Shown: in pieces, positions 34,376 to 43,668 of the stretch | Position numbering within the stretch: the stretch's first letter is position 1 | Layout: the number at the start of each line of letters is the position of its first letter | From: CAVVJA01 sp963801715 | GTDB lineage: Bacteria > Actinomycetota > Actinomycetes > Mycobacteriales > Jatrophihabitantaceae | Direction of reading: 5' to 3' | Length of the DNA stretch: 64,000 nucleotides | Assembly: GCA_963801715.1 (NCBI GenBank) | Contig: CAWDGB010000022.1 | Coordinates: forward strand, 124,001 to 188,000 | The notes under the pieces: generated by a model | The model's input: the letters and a program-made list of their open reading frames with translations, nothing else | Database searches by the model: none | What the model was told of the DNA's origin: nothing | Translations under genes and position numbers: made by a program

Positions 34376-34384
34376 GCGGTGAGG

Positions 34385-34792
34385 CTACCGCCGCCTCGGT
34401 CTGCCGTCGCCCACCGCTGGGCCCGGCCATGTCTCCAACTCGTCCTTGATCGCCCAGCAGACGCGTCGCGCATGCCGCCGGTGCCGCCGGCCCGCCCGCG
34501 AAACGCGCCGAGCTGACGTCCGCGGGTCCACCGGATCCAGTCGGAGGAAGTAGTGGAGCAAGACGCCGTCGGGACAGCCCAGGAGCCACACTTCCATGCT
34601 TCCCGTCGCCGCCGGGCCGCGGGCGGTCGCGGCCACCGCCCATCGCACGCCGAGCAGCCCACGCCGCTCCGTAACCTGCAGTTGTAGGTCGGGCCACCAC
34701 GCCGGCCACCTGGCCTCGTCGCCGATCACGGCTGCGACAGCTGGTAGCGGGGCCACCACCCAGGTCTCGTCGACAATCCGGATGCCGGGCAT
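34385..34792 (-). CDS. SRPBCC-like protein, Rv2186c type
   Basis: The 135-residue protein begins IRIVDETWVVAPLPAVAAVIGDEARWPAWWPDL, matching the helix-grip fold seen in the neighbouring gene, but it is more divergent. Its C-terminus is Arg-rich and ends with WAIKDELETWPGP. It lies 9 bases before the next SRPBCC gene and 4 bases after the mannosyltransferase gene, so it is part of the same operon. Function unknown. Confidence 0.7.
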   Translation of the reverse strand: MPGIRIVDETWVVAPLPAVAAVIGDEARWPAWWPDLQLQVTERRGLLGVRWAVAATARGPAATGSMEVWLLGCPDGVLLHYFLRLDPVDPRTSARRVSRAGRRHRRHARRVCWAIKDELETWPGPAVGDGRPRRR

Positions 34793-34796
34793 CGAA

Positions 34797-35940
34797 TCAG
34801 CCTTGCAGGAGGTCCTGCAGCCGCCGGGCGGCGACCTCCCAGGTCCATGCCTGTTCCACCCATCGACGACCGGCGCGACCCAGCCGATCCCGTTCTGCTG
34901 CGTCTGTCAACATGCCGACGACGCAGGCAGCCACGGCGGTCGGGTCGCGTCCGTCGACCACATACCCGGACTCACCCTCCCGAACGGTTTCCGGCGCACC
35001 ACCCGACTCGCCGGCGATCACCGGTCGGGCGACCGCGGAGGCTTCGAGATAGACGATGCCAAGCCCTTCGACGTCCAGGCCGAGCCGGCGGGTACGACAC
35101 GGCATGGCGAAAACATCGCCCGCTGCGTAGTACTCGGGCAGCTGGTCGCCGGGAACGCCGCCGGCGAAGATCACGTGATCGGCGACGCCTTCGCGGGCCG
35201 CAAGCTGTTGGAGCCACCACAAGAACCGGGCCCGATTGGGTCGCCCGACGAGAAGCAACGCGGTACCCGGAACCCGCTGCCGAATCCTTGGCAGCGCCTG
35301 GATGAGAACATCCTGGCCCTTCCGGGGGACGAGGCGAGACACGCAGACGATCACGGCTCGATCCTGGAGTCCGTAGCGTGCCCGGACTGCCTTGCCGTCC
35401 ACCCCGGGATGGAAGTGCTGGGGGTCGACGCCCGGGGCGAGGCGCTGCAACGTGGCTGGCGCCCCCGAGTGCTCGGGCGAGGCGTCCTCGCGTGTACTCA
35501 CCGAGGTAGGTCACGACGTCGCAGCGCGACCCGATCCGGCGCATCGCCTGGCGGCCCACCGGCAGCGTGACCCAGCCGACCTCGTGGCCGTGGGTGCTCG
35601 CCACGATGCGTTCTGCGCCGGCCCGCCGCAAGTGTGGCGCGAGCAGGCCAAGCGGCGCGGCCGCTCCGAACCAGACCGCCGTACAGCGATGCTGGACCAA
35701 CGCCGCGACGATGCGACGGCGCGCTCCCGGTGTGGGGAGCAGCAGACCGGTCGGGTGTCGGATCACCGGAAAGGGCTGGTCGGCATCGAACGCGGCCGCG
35801 CCAGCGTGATCGGATGCGTATACGACCACCGAACCCTCCGGTTGTCGAATTGCGACGGCGTGTACGAACGACTGGATTCCGCCTACTCGGGGCGGAAAGT
35901 CGTTCGTCACGATGAGCGTTCGGCGCACGGCTGTGAGCAT
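34797..35940 (-). CDS. pimB: GT4 mannosyltransferase, PimB'-like (frame interrupted)
   Basis: This family 4 glycosyltransferase probably adds the second mannose of phosphatidylinositol mannosides. The N-terminal half has RTLIVTNDFPPRVGGIQSFVH and STHGHEVGW. The C-terminal half has VCVSRLVPRKGQDVLI, LLLVGRPNRAR and the E-x7-E motif EGLGIVYLEASAVARPV. The frame shifts near 35470, and one base removed joins the halves into about 380 residues. The position equals Rv2188c. It begins the run leading to the SRPBCC and ArsA genes. Confidence 0.85.
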
Positions 35941-36010
35941 CGCAGCCCAGATCCGGCAATGGCTCAGCAGGGGCCGCGACGGCGGAGGCGGATGACATTG
36001 GTCCAGACAA

Positions 36011-36050
36011 GATTCGGCCCCCGGCCGGGGGGGGTGCCGGGGGTCGAATC
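36011..36050 (-). terminator. Strong GC hairpin downstream of the NlpC/P60 gene
   Basis: Two 15-base arms (36011-36025 and 36036-36050) pair with a single mismatch around a 10-base G-rich (plus strand) loop. The hairpin starts 24 bases after the NlpC/P60 stop on the minus strand. There is no T-run, so it is a factor-independent terminator candidate of the actinobacterial stem-only type. Confidence 0.5.
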
Positions 36051-36073
36051 TCCCGAGGGGGTCTGGGTGAGAC

Positions 36074-37159
36074 TTAGGCGATACGTCGCACGCCGACGAT
36101 GCTCGGCATGTCGTAAGCGACGCTGACGTACTTCACCACGTCTCCTGGCTGGGGGGCCGAGATTGCCATCCCGTTGCCGGCATAGATCTCCACATGGCCG
36201 ACATCGGGGTAAAGGAAGATCAGGTCGCCGGGCAGCATGGCCGAGACATCGATCGGCACGACTGATCCGTTCTGCATCTGTGATGGCGCGTAGTGCGGGA
36301 GCGACACACCGGCTGCGGCCCACGCCATCATCGTCAAGCCGGAGCAGTCGAAGGCATCCGGACCGGCGGCACCAAACACATACGGCTTGCCAAGTTGCGC
36401 CCTGGCGTAGGCCACCGCCGTTTGCGCCTTGGCGCTGCCGCCGCCTACCGCGGGCGGAGCGGCCGGCTGCGCAGGCGTAGCGGGCGTAGCCGGCGCTTGG
36501 GTAGTCGTGGCCAATTGATCCGTGGTCGGCGCGTTGCGGTCGCGGTATGCCTCCTGCTGCTGGGCGTTCAATGTCGCCAGCAAGTCGGTGTATTTCTTGG
36601 TCTGCACCTCCACATCGGCGCGCTGCTTGCTCACTGTGTCGCGCACCGTCTTCGCTTGCTGCAGCGCATCGGCTGCCGCGTTCTGCGCCTTGTCGGCACT
36701 GCCCCTAGCCGTGATCAACTCGGCGACGACCGCGCTGCGGTGTGCGTTGAGCAGGTTCAGGGCCTCGACCTTGTCGAGATAATTGGCATCGGTGGTGCTG
36801 GTCAGCAAGGCGCCGGCGGTGCTGAACTGGGCGCCTTCGTATTGCGACTTCACGGTGTCCGCCAGCTGCGCCCGCGCCGTCTGATAGGCCGCTACCGCTG
36901 AACGGAGCGCGTTCTGCGCTTTGTCAGCGGATTTCTGTCTGGCCGTGAGGGTGATCCGTGCCCCGTTGTACTTCTCGGCAAGCGACTCGCTCTGTTTGGA
37001 CAGGCTGTCGAGTCGCTGGGTCACCGAAGCGATGGTGTCCGTTGCCGGATCTCTCGGCACCGCGGCCGCAATGGTCGGTATCAAGAACGCCGCTGACCCC
37101 GCGGCGACGATTCCGACGATGACTGCACGAAGGCGCACCACATTACGAGTTGACGCCAC
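36074..37159 (-). CDS. Secreted NlpC/P60 peptidoglycan hydrolase
   Basis: The 361-residue precursor has a signal peptide (VIVGIVAAGSAAFLIPTIAAA, about residues 13-33), a long coiled-coil region to about residue 205, a Pro/Ala/Thr linker and a C-terminal NlpC/P60 domain. The catalytic Cys is in FDCSGLTMMAW, the His in VGHVEIYAG. It cleaves peptide cross-bridges in the wall, like mycobacterial RipA-type and Rv2190c proteins. It is preceded by a c-di-AMP riboswitch and an AAGGAG ribosome site. The GTG at 37159 is the start. Confidence 0.92.
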   Translation of the reverse strand: MASTRNVVRLRAVIVGIVAAGSAAFLIPTIAAAVPRDPATDTIASVTQRLDSLSKQSESLAEKYNGARITLTARQKSADKAQNALRSAVAAYQTARAQLADTVKSQYEGAQFSTAGALLTSTTDANYLDKVEALNLLNAHRSAVVAELITARGSADKAQNAAADALQQAKTVRDTVSKQRADVEVQTKKYTDLLATLNAQQQEAYRDRNAPTTDQLATTTQAPATPATPAQPAAPPAVGGGSAKAQTAVAYARAQLGKPYVFGAAGPDAFDCSGLTMMAWAAAGVSLPHYAPSQMQNGSVVPIDVSAMLPGDLIFLYPDVGHVEIYAGNGMAISAPQPGDVVKYVSVAYDMPSIVGVRRIA

Positions 37160-37170
37160 GACTGGCGGAA

Positions 37171-37322
37171 CTCCTTCTTCCTCGGTCGCCTACCGGGTTA
37201 GCTGACGGGTTCGGGCCGGAAGTAGCCCTACAACGCGGTACACCGAAAGCTCCGGTCTACCGCGCCGATTCACCCCATGGACCGTTTGGGTCCCCGGCTC
37301 GCTGGCCCCACCGTTCCGACGG
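37171..37322 (-). promoter_or_regulatory. ydaO/yuaA-class cyclic di-AMP riboswitch
   Basis: The minus-strand leader contains the class hallmarks in order: GGGGCCAGCGAGCCGGGGAC, CCATGGGGTGAATCGG, and near the end GAACCCGTCAGCTAACCCG followed by GTAGGCGACCGAGG and AAGAAGGAG, which is also the ribosome site. In actinobacteria this riboswitch commonly controls cell-wall hydrolase genes, where c-di-AMP binding turns expression off. Exact ends are approximate. Confidence 0.88.
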
Positions 37323-37469
37323 AACGTCGTGACCAACTGTGCGATTCGGCGGTGACCTACCCAGTGGTATCCAGGGTGGATACCGGACTAGCCGGGAAGG
37401 TCTCGGAAAGGTTACGGGATGGTTCGCGAAACAGGCAACGCCACGCCGGATGTATGTGGAGAATTCTTG

Positions 37470-37703
37470 TTACGCGGTGTCGCGGCGGCGATCTGGCACC
37501 TGATGTTCCGGCAGTGTCCGCGAGCGGACGAGCCGTAACGGTGGCAGCAGACCCGATGCCGCGAACACAGACACCGCGTTTCGTTCCGATTCGTCTAGAT
37601 CGATGGCATTGGTCGGGCCGGGTGGGGCGTATAGCAAAACAGAAATCACACAATCTGGACACGCTACGCCGCGTACCGAGCACGTCTCGCAATCGATGAG
37701 CAC
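37470..37703 (-). CDS. Small conserved Cys-rich actinobacterial protein
   Basis: The 77-residue protein begins LIDCETCSVRGVACPDCVISVLL, giving four cysteines in CxxC pairs, a likely metal site. The middle has the pattern DLDESERNAVSVFAASGLLPPLRLV seen in homologues beside NlpC/P60 genes in Streptomyces. GTG 37703 follows a GAGGAGG ribosome site. The function is unknown. Confidence 0.72.
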   Translation of the reverse strand: MLIDCETCSVRGVACPDCVISVLLYAPPGPTNAIDLDESERNAVSVFAASGLLPPLRLVRSRTLPEHQVPDRRRDTA

Positions 37704-37803
37704 CGCATCCTCCTCGCGTTGACCCTCGAACTGCAGTGGGGAAGGTGTGGCTCAGATTAGAAGTGCGGTCTGACAGTTTTCACGTGATCGGGGTGCGCTG
37801 TCG

Positions 37804-39134
37804 TCAACTCTGGCCGAGACGGCGCAGCAAGACCGACGACGGGACTGCCCAGGCGCCCGACCGCTGGACGTCCCGCTGCACCTGCTGATCCGACGTCACG
37901 ACCACGATGGGCCGGCCATGTGGTTCGGCAGAGACCAACCGGCGAATCAGGTCGTCTGCCGTCTCGGTAGCGGCACTGAACAACACCCGGACGCCCCGAG
38001 GCGTCGCCGGAGCCACGGGCGGTCGCTCCCCACCATCGAACGCGAGGGTGATCTCCACCCGGGCCTGACCGCCGAGTCCGGCCAACCCGGCGATCAGCCG
38101 GGAGCGTTGGTCGGCGAGTGGCAGATCGGGGTACCCGGCCTTGGTCACGTTGTAGCCATCCACGATCAAATGCGGATTGGGCAGCGCCAACAGACGATCG
38201 AGCGCCGCCGGATCGTCGGTGGAGCGACGGTCGGGCAACGGCCCCGCGGTGCCGGCGACACCTTCGGCGGGGCGCCGAGTCGGCGGCGGCAGCGACAGCT
38301 CCCGACGGATCCCGGACGCCGCCTCGGTCAACGTGTCGACGAGGAGCCATAGACGCGCCTGATCGATATCGCGTTCGACCCGGGCGTTGCGGCGCGCGGC
38401 CTCGACTGTCCGCTCCAGCTCGGCGATGCGAGCGCGGGCACGACGGAGCTCGGCGTCACGCGTGGCGATCTCGGTCTCCCCGCGCCGGATGGTCTCCTCA
38501 CCGGTTCGCTCTGCCTCGGCAGTGCTCTGCTGCGCTGCCTGCAGCTGCGCAGACAGGGTCCGAATCCGGGTCCGTAGCTCGCTGATCTCCGCGACCGACG
38601 ACTCTCGAGCCGCCGCTACTGCCGCCCGCTCGCGATCCGCGGCGTTGCGCGCTTGCCGGGTCAGCGTGCAACCTGATCCCGCAACGCTGCTATCTCGTCC
38701 CGGAGCGCGTTATCGGTCGCCGCGAGGTGCTCGGCCGACCATTGCGCAGTCGCCTCGGCCACCACGGCCTGCCATCCGGCGGGACGAACCAGGTAGGCGA
38801 CCACCGCGGTGTCGAGCGGGTCGGAGGCCGCAGTCGATGCGCCGGACCGCAGCGCATCAACGAGCTGGGTCGATGCCTCCTCGACGACATCGGCTACCCG
38901 GCTCCGGAAGCCGTCGTCCGCGTCCAGCGCCGCCGCGAGCGCCGTTGCCCCGAGTCGGGCCCGCTTCACCGGCGTGAATCGGGCGATGCCGCGCAGCGCT
39001 TGTGGCACGTCGTCGGGGGCCAGCCGACCCAACACCTCGGACGCGACATTGATCAACCGCTGCCGTACCGGCTCGATGAGCAACGGCTGCGCCGGAGTCT
39101 CCGGCGCAGCTGCGTGTTGCTCGATCTTCGCCAT
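37804..39134 (-). CDS. NYN (YacP/PIN-like) domain RNA-binding protein with coiled coil (frame interrupted)
   Basis: The N-terminal region (about 155 residues, with VRQRLINVASEVLGRLAPDD and ARFTPVKRARLGATALAAAL) is followed by a coiled coil rich in Ala, Arg and Glu. A C-terminal NYN nuclease-like domain has HLIVDGYNVTKAGYPDLPL, ITLAFDGGERPPVA and VVVTSDQQVQRDVQ, carrying its acidic residues. The frame breaks at about 38665 and needs one extra base (or two fewer) to continue. The joined protein is about 443 residues. Homologues are widespread in actinobacteria and called RNA-binding. Confidence 0.78.
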
Positions 39135-39193
39135 CAGATCAACGGTAATCCGCCAGCTCCGCGCGCCTGGCCGATTTCGTCAGACCCCGCGCC

Positions 39194-39199
39194 TAGCGT
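39194..39199 (+). promoter_or_regulatory. -10 box for the DEDD/GIY-YIG nuclease (TAGCGT)
   Basis: TAGCGT ends 7 bases before the GTG at 39207 and supports that start. Confidence 0.5.
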
Positions 39200-39206
39200 C
39201 CCGGGC

Positions 39207-41009
39207 GTGACCGGCTCGACCACGACCGCCGCCTCAGCGGATCGTCGGTTCGAGCAGATGAGCCTGGACGAGCTCGACGAGCCGCTGCGCGAGACGACAT
39301 TCACGGTCGTCGACCTGGAGACGACTGGCGGCCGCGCCGGCAACGACGGGATCACCGAGATCGGCGCGGTCAAAGTTCGCGGTGGGGAGGTGATCGGCGA
39401 GTTTCAGACATTGGTCGACCCGGGCATCGGGATCACTCCATTTGTGAGCGTGCTCACCGGGATCACCGACGCGATGGTCTGCGGCGCTCCTTCGGTTGCC
39501 GTAGTGCTCCCGTCCTTCCTCGAGTTCGCCGCGGGCAGCGTGCTCGTCGCGCACAATGCCCCGTTCGACGTGGGGTTTCTTCGGATGGCCTGCCAGGAAC
39601 GCGGGCTGCGGTGGCCTGGTTTCGCGGTTGTCGACACGGCGATCCTCGCGCGTCGGGTCCTGACGCGCGACGAGGTGTCGGACTGCCGGCTGGCCACGCT
39701 GGCCACGTTCTTCCACGCCACGACCCAGCCGGTACATCGCGCATTGGCGGACGCGCGCGCCACCGTCGACGTCTTGCACGCGCTGCTGAGCCGGCTCGGC
39801 AGCCTCGGCGTCCAATCCTTGCCCGAGCTACGCGCGTTCACCGCCCAGGTGAGCGACGCACAGCGTCGCAAACGACACCTGGCCGACGACTTGCCGACCG
39901 GTGCCGGGGTCTACGTGTTCCGGGATGGTCAGGGCACGCCGCTCTACATCGGCACCAGCCGCAACCTGCGCGCCCGGGTACGCCAGTACTTCGTCGCCAG
40001 CGAGACCCGCAGCCGGATGGGCGAGATGGTCGGACTCGCCGAGCGCGTCGACCCGATCGAGTGCGCCCACCCGCTGGAAGCCCAGGTACGGGAATTGCGG
40101 CTCATTGCCGCGCACAAGCCTCGTTACAACCGCCGCTCGAAGTTTCCTGAGCGGTCCGTTTGGCTGAAGCTCACCAACGAGCCGTTTCCCCGGTTGTCCG
40201 TCGTTCACGCGATCCGGCTCGACGGCGCGGCCTACCTGGGTCCACTGCGCTCCGTCCGCCAAGCGGATGCAGTACGCGACGCTATTCACGACGCGGTGCC
40301 ATTGCGCCAATGCACCGATCGGTTGTCGGTGCGGCGAGCGGTGCGGGCCGCATGTGTCCTGGCCGGCATTGGGCGGTGCTCCGCGCCATGCCAGGGCGGT
40401 CAATCGCCGGAGGCCTACGACGCACTGGCCGAGCTCGTTCGGGCCGCCTGGTCGGGCGATGTCCGGCCACTCGTCGACCCGCTGCGCGCCCGACTCGCCC
40501 GCTTGGCGGCGGCCGAACGCTTCGAGCACGCCGCTGTCGTCCGGGACCGCATCGCCGCTGTCGTCCGCGCCTGCGCGCGGATGCAGCGGATCGCGTCGCT
40601 CACGGTCATCGAGGAACTCGTCGCCGCTCATCCCGATGGTTGTGGGGGTTGGGAGCTGTCCGTCGTCAAGTACGGACGGCTGGCGGCTGCCGGCGTGGCG
40701 GAACGGGGAGTGCCGCCCTGGCCGGTTATCGACGCGTTGCTGGCGACGGCGGACGAGGTGCTGCCCGACACGCTGCGACCTGGCCCGTTACCGGCCGCTC
40801 TGGCCGAGGAGACCGAGTGCGTGCTGCGGTGGCTCGAGCAGCCAGGGACTCGGCTGGTGCTGACCTCCCGACCGTGGACCTGTCCGGCTTTCGGAGCCGG
40901 CGGGTTCCGCTCGTACCTGGACACTGACGCCGTCCGCCGGGCGGCGGACCCGTTCGTGGATCGCCGTCGGTTGCGGGTCGAGGCTCGGCCCGCCCGCGCA
41001 TCCGCTTGA
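39207..41009 (+). CDS. DEDDh exonuclease fused to a UvrC-like GIY-YIG endonuclease
   Basis: The 600-residue DNA-repair protein is of the Rv2191 type. Residues about 30-190 form a DnaQ-like exonuclease with VVDLETTGGRAG, AHNAPFDVGFL and HRALADARATVDVL (the DEDDh set). From about 225 a GIY-YIG nuclease follows, with GAGVYVFRDGQGTPLYIGTSRNLRARVRQYF split over its two motifs, then a UvrC-like Cys-containing middle (GIGRCSAPCQGG). The C-terminal RNase H and HhH parts of UvrC are absent. GTG 39207 is leaderless; a 160-residue upstream extension is antisense to the NYN gene. Confidence 0.9.
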   Translation: MTGSTTTAASADRRFEQMSLDELDEPLRETTFTVVDLETTGGRAGNDGITEIGAVKVRGGEVIGEFQTLVDPGIGITPFVSVLTGITDAMVCGAPSVAVVLPSFLEFAAGSVLVAHNAPFDVGFLRMACQERGLRWPGFAVVDTAILARRVLTRDEVSDCRLATLATFFHATTQPVHRALADARATVDVLHALLSRLGSLGVQSLPELRAFTAQVSDAQRRKRHLADDLPTGAGVYVFRDGQGTPLYIGTSRNLRARVRQYFVASETRSRMGEMVGLAERVDPIECAHPLEAQVRELRLIAAHKPRYNRRSKFPERSVWLKLTNEPFPRLSVVHAIRLDGAAYLGPLRSVRQADAVRDAIHDAVPLRQCTDRLSVRRAVRAACVLAGIGRCSAPCQGGQSPEAYDALAELVRAAWSGDVRPLVDPLRARLARLAAAERFEHAAVVRDRIAAVVRACARMQRIASLTVIEELVAAHPDGCGGWELSVVKYGRLAAAGVAERGVPPWPVIDALLATADEVLPDTLRPGPLPAALAEETECVLRWLEQPGTRLVLTSRPWTCPAFGAGGFRSYLDTDAVRRAADPFVDRRRLRVEARPARASA

Positions 41010-41063
41010 CCGGACCCAGCGGAGCCGGACAGTCCGGTCCCGGATAGCCGGGTCCGTGAACAC

Positions 41064-41069
41064 TACGAT
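41064..41069 (+). promoter_or_regulatory. -10 box for the AsnC/Lrp ligand-domain gene (TACGAT)
   Basis: TACGAT ends 6 bases before the ATG at 41076, suggesting a leaderless transcript. Confidence 0.5.
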
Positions 41070-41075
41070 CGGGCG

Positions 41076-41354
41076 ATGATCACCACGATCGTCATGGTTT
41101 CCGTCGAGCCCGACCGGATCCCGGACATCGCTGCGCAGATCGCCGATCTCGACGGCGTCAGCGAGGTGTACTCGGTGGCCGGCGACGTCGATCTGATCGC
41201 GATCGTCAGAGTGCGAGACTTCGAGCAGATCGCCGACGTCGTCGCCGGTCGGCTGTCCAGGGTCCCGGGAGTCCGGCACACCACCACCCAGGTAGCCTTC
41301 CGCGCCTACTCGCGTCACGACCTAGACGCGGCATTCTCAATCGGGGCCGACTGA
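41076..41354 (+). CDS. Stand-alone Lrp/AsnC ligand-binding (RAM) domain protein
   Basis: The 92-residue protein covers only the effector-binding domain of Lrp/AsnC regulators: TIVMVSVEPDRIPDIAAQIADLDGVSEVYSVAGDVDLIAIV has the beta-alpha-beta pattern with the GDVDL loop. The helix-turn-helix is absent. Such proteins assemble as oligomers and bind amino acids. It lies convergent to trpD with an 18-base overlap, so an amino-acid-sensing role is plausible but unproven. Confidence 0.85.
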   Translation: MITTIVMVSVEPDRIPDIAAQIADLDGVSEVYSVAGDVDLIAIVRVRDFEQIADVVAGRLSRVPGVRHTTTQVAFRAYSRHDLDAAFSIGAD

Positions 41355-42447
41355 TTCAGCCGCCAGCAGCTGACTGAGCTCGATCCACCGGTCGAGGGCC
41401 CGAGCGGCCGCGCCGGAGTCGATCGCCTCCCGGGCCTCGACAAGCCCAGCCGCCAATGCATCGACGAGCCCGATCGGCAGCAGTCTTCGCGTCCGGTGTG
41501 GGAGCGCCACGCCAGGGAAAGCTGTCGTATGCGGCGATGCCCGCTGCCGCGTTGAGCAGCACCGCGTCCCGGATAGCTCCCGGTTTCCCCGCGAGCAGGT
41601 CACGGACCACTCCGGCGTTGAAGACGCGATCACCCCCACGCAGTGCGCCGGGCTCGGACAGCGCCAATCCCAGATCCTTCGGGTCGACCTGCCGGGTCAC
41701 GACACCGCCGCCAGCGGCCACCCACACCGAGGAAGTGGTCGTGGTCGTCAGCTCGTCGAGCCCGTCGTCGCCGCGAAAGACAAGCGCGGTGTCTCCCCGA
41801 GTGGCGAGTACCTCCGCCATGACGGCCGCCATGCGGCCATCGGCGCAGCCGATGGCCGAGGCCGGCGGACGGGCCGGATTGGTCAGCGGACCCACGAAGT
41901 TGAACACGGTCGGGACGCCCAGTTCGCGGCGAGGCGCTCCGGCGTGACGCAGCCCGGCGTGAAAGACGGGCGCGAAGCAGAATCCGATGCCCGCGTCCGC
42001 AACGGTGGCCGCGACGCCAGCTCCGTCCAGGTCGATCGCGACACCGAGCTCTTCGAGTACATCGGCGGCTCCGCAGGCGGACGAGGCGGCGCGGTTGCCA
42101 TGCTTGACGACCGTGCGCCCCGACCCGGCCACCACAATGGCCGCCATCGTCGAAATGTTGGCGGTGTGGGCCTGATCGCCCCCGGTGCCCACGAGATCGA
42201 CGGCCCGACCGGCCACCGGCACGGCGGCCGCGCGGGCCAGCATCGTCGCCACGAGGCCTTCGAGCTCCGCGGCCGTCTCGCCTTTTGCCCGCAACAAGAC
42301 CGCGAACCCGGCCAGCTGCGCGGGAGTCGCCTGACCGGCCATGATCTCGTCCATTGCCCACGCCGTCGCAGCTGCGTCGAGGGATTCCCGGCGCATCAAC
42401 GCCGAGAGCAGGGCGGGCCAGGTACGCGTGGCCGGGTCGGCGCTCAA
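41337..42447 (-). CDS. trpD: Anthranilate phosphoribosyltransferase (frame interrupted)
   Basis: This enzyme transfers the phosphoribosyl group to anthranilate in tryptophan synthesis. Motifs seen are VDLVGTGGDQAHTANISTMAA (PRPP site), VKHGNRAASSACGAADVLEELG, and FNFVGPLTNPARPPASAIG. The frame breaks around 41505; removing one base restores LLPIGLVDALAAGLVEAREAIDSG and a C-terminus ending at 41337, about 369 residues in total. The start overlaps the stop of the receiver-like gene (ATGA). It is the only tryptophan gene in the window. Confidence 0.88.
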
Positions 42448-42866
42448 CGCACGACAGGGATGCCTTGGAGGTGGCGCCGCAACTGGTCGGCTACCACCTG
42501 CGCGGCCGTCACCGGGTCCAGCGGCCGGCTGATCACCGCGTCCGCGAGTGACCAGCTCGCGAGCCAGCCATCCTGGGGACGCGCCACAAAAACGATGATC
42601 GGCGGGCAGTCGTCGATCTCGTACTTGAACTGCCGGGCGAGTCCCATGCCGCCGGTCGGCTGAGCCTCACCGTCGAGTATCGCGAGATCAAGGCCGCCGA
42701 TGTCCATCTGCTCGACGAGCTCGGCGTCGGTCGCGCACTCCAGCCAGTCGATGCGGGGGGAATCCGGAGCCGGCCGGCGGCCGACAGCGGTACGCACCTG
42801 CGCCCGAACCTCGGCGGAATTGCTGTACAGCAGCACGATGACGGTGTCCGTCGCGGGCGCGCTCAT
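42444..42866 (-). CDS. Degenerate response-regulator receiver domain protein
   Basis: The 140-residue protein has a receiver-like fold: TVIVLLYSNSAEVRAQVR, then LDLAILDGEAQPTGGMGLARQ with the putative phospho-acceptor Asp, and ADAVISRPLDP at the end. The acidic pair after strand 1 is replaced (SNSAE), the switch Thr/Ser is Ala (FVARP) and the conserved Lys is Arg. It may therefore not be phosphorylated normally. There is no output domain. The ATG at 42866 has TACGAT 7 bases upstream. It is coupled to trpD. Confidence 0.75.
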   Translation of the reverse strand: MSAPATDTVIVLLYSNSAEVRAQVRTAVGRRPAPDSPRIDWLECATDAELVEQMDIGGLDLAILDGEAQPTGGMGLARQFKYEIDDCPPIIVFVARPQDGWLASWSLADAVISRPLDPVTAAQVVADQLRRHLQGIPVVR

Positions 42867-42873
42867 GCGGCGC

Positions 42874-42879
42874 ATCGTA
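42874..42879 (-). promoter_or_regulatory. -10 box for the receiver-trpD pair (TACGAT)
   Basis: TACGAT on the minus strand ends 7 bases before the ATG at 42866, indicating a leaderless transcript. Confidence 0.5.
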
Positions 42880-42975
42880 TCGGCGTGTTGGCCCGCGGCC
42901 GCGCCCGGTTCCGACATCGTCGCGACCGGCGTGCGACACGAGTGACCCCGCTGCGCCGGACCCTCTCGGGCGGGA

Positions 42976-42981
42976 CATAAT
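42976..42981 (+). promoter_or_regulatory. -10 box for ctaE (CATAAT)
   Basis: CATAAT ends 6 bases before the second of two adjacent GTG codons (42985 and 42988), favouring 42988 as a leaderless start. Confidence 0.45.
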
Positions 42982-42987
42982 GCGGTG

Positions 42988-43611
42988 GTGACCTCGACCA
43001 GCACGGCGTCGAGCTTCGACTCGAGCCGGGTGCATTCGCTGACGCGGCCGAACATCGTCAGCGTCGGGACGATCGTGTGGCTGTCGAGCGAGTTGATGTT
43101 CTTCGCCGGGCTGTTCGCGATGTACTTCTCGATCCGATCCGTGCACGCCAACGACTGGCCGATGACCCTCCCGGACGGCAAGGACATCAAGCTCAGCGTC
43201 GCCTACGCCTTGCCGTTCACGATCATCCTGATCGCGTCGAGTGTCACCTGCCAGTACGGGGTATTCGCGGCCGAGAAAGGCGACGTGTACAAGCTGCGTC
43301 GCTGGTTCACCTACAGCTTCGTGCTCGGCCTCATCTTCGTCCTTGGCCAAGCGAACGAGTACCGGATTCAGGTCCACGACGGGAACACCATCTCGGCCAC
43401 GGGCTACGGATCGGTCTTCTATCTCACGACCGGGTTCCACGGGCTGCATGTGATCTGTGGCTTGCTGGCGTTCATCTACTTCCTCATAAGAACCACCCTG
43501 AGCAAGTTCACGCCGGCTCAGGCGACGGCGGCCATCGTGGTGTCGTACTACTGGCATTTCGTCGACGTGGTCTGGATCGGCTTGTTCACGACGATTTACC
43601 TCATCCGTTGA
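42988..43611 (+). CDS. ctaE: Cytochrome c oxidase subunit III
   Basis: The 207-residue membrane subunit of the aa3 oxidase has five or more spans. Conserved features are TIVWLSSELMFFAGLFAMYF near residue 28, TTGFHGLHVICGLLAFIYF and the final YYWHFVDVVWIGLFTTIYLIR. It is followed directly by qcrC, qcrA and qcrB, the usual actinobacterial order for the bc1-aa3 supercomplex. Start is GTG 42988 or 42985. Confidence 0.94.
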   Translation: MTSTSTASSFDSSRVHSLTRPNIVSVGTIVWLSSELMFFAGLFAMYFSIRSVHANDWPMTLPDGKDIKLSVAYALPFTIILIASSVTCQYGVFAAEKGDVYKLRRWFTYSFVLGLIFVLGQANEYRIQVHDGNTISATGYGSVFYLTTGFHGLHVICGLLAFIYFLIRTTLSKFTPAQATAAIVVSYYWHFVDVVWIGLFTTIYLIR

Positions 43612-43668
43612 CCACGCTTCCTTCGCATCGCTCATGAGAGCCCATCCGCCGACCGAGAAGGGACATCC

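Noticed and set aside
36036..36056. GGTCGAATC resembling a tRNA T-loop
   Set aside because: No flanking acceptor, D or anticodon stems; the bases belong to a terminator-like hairpin.
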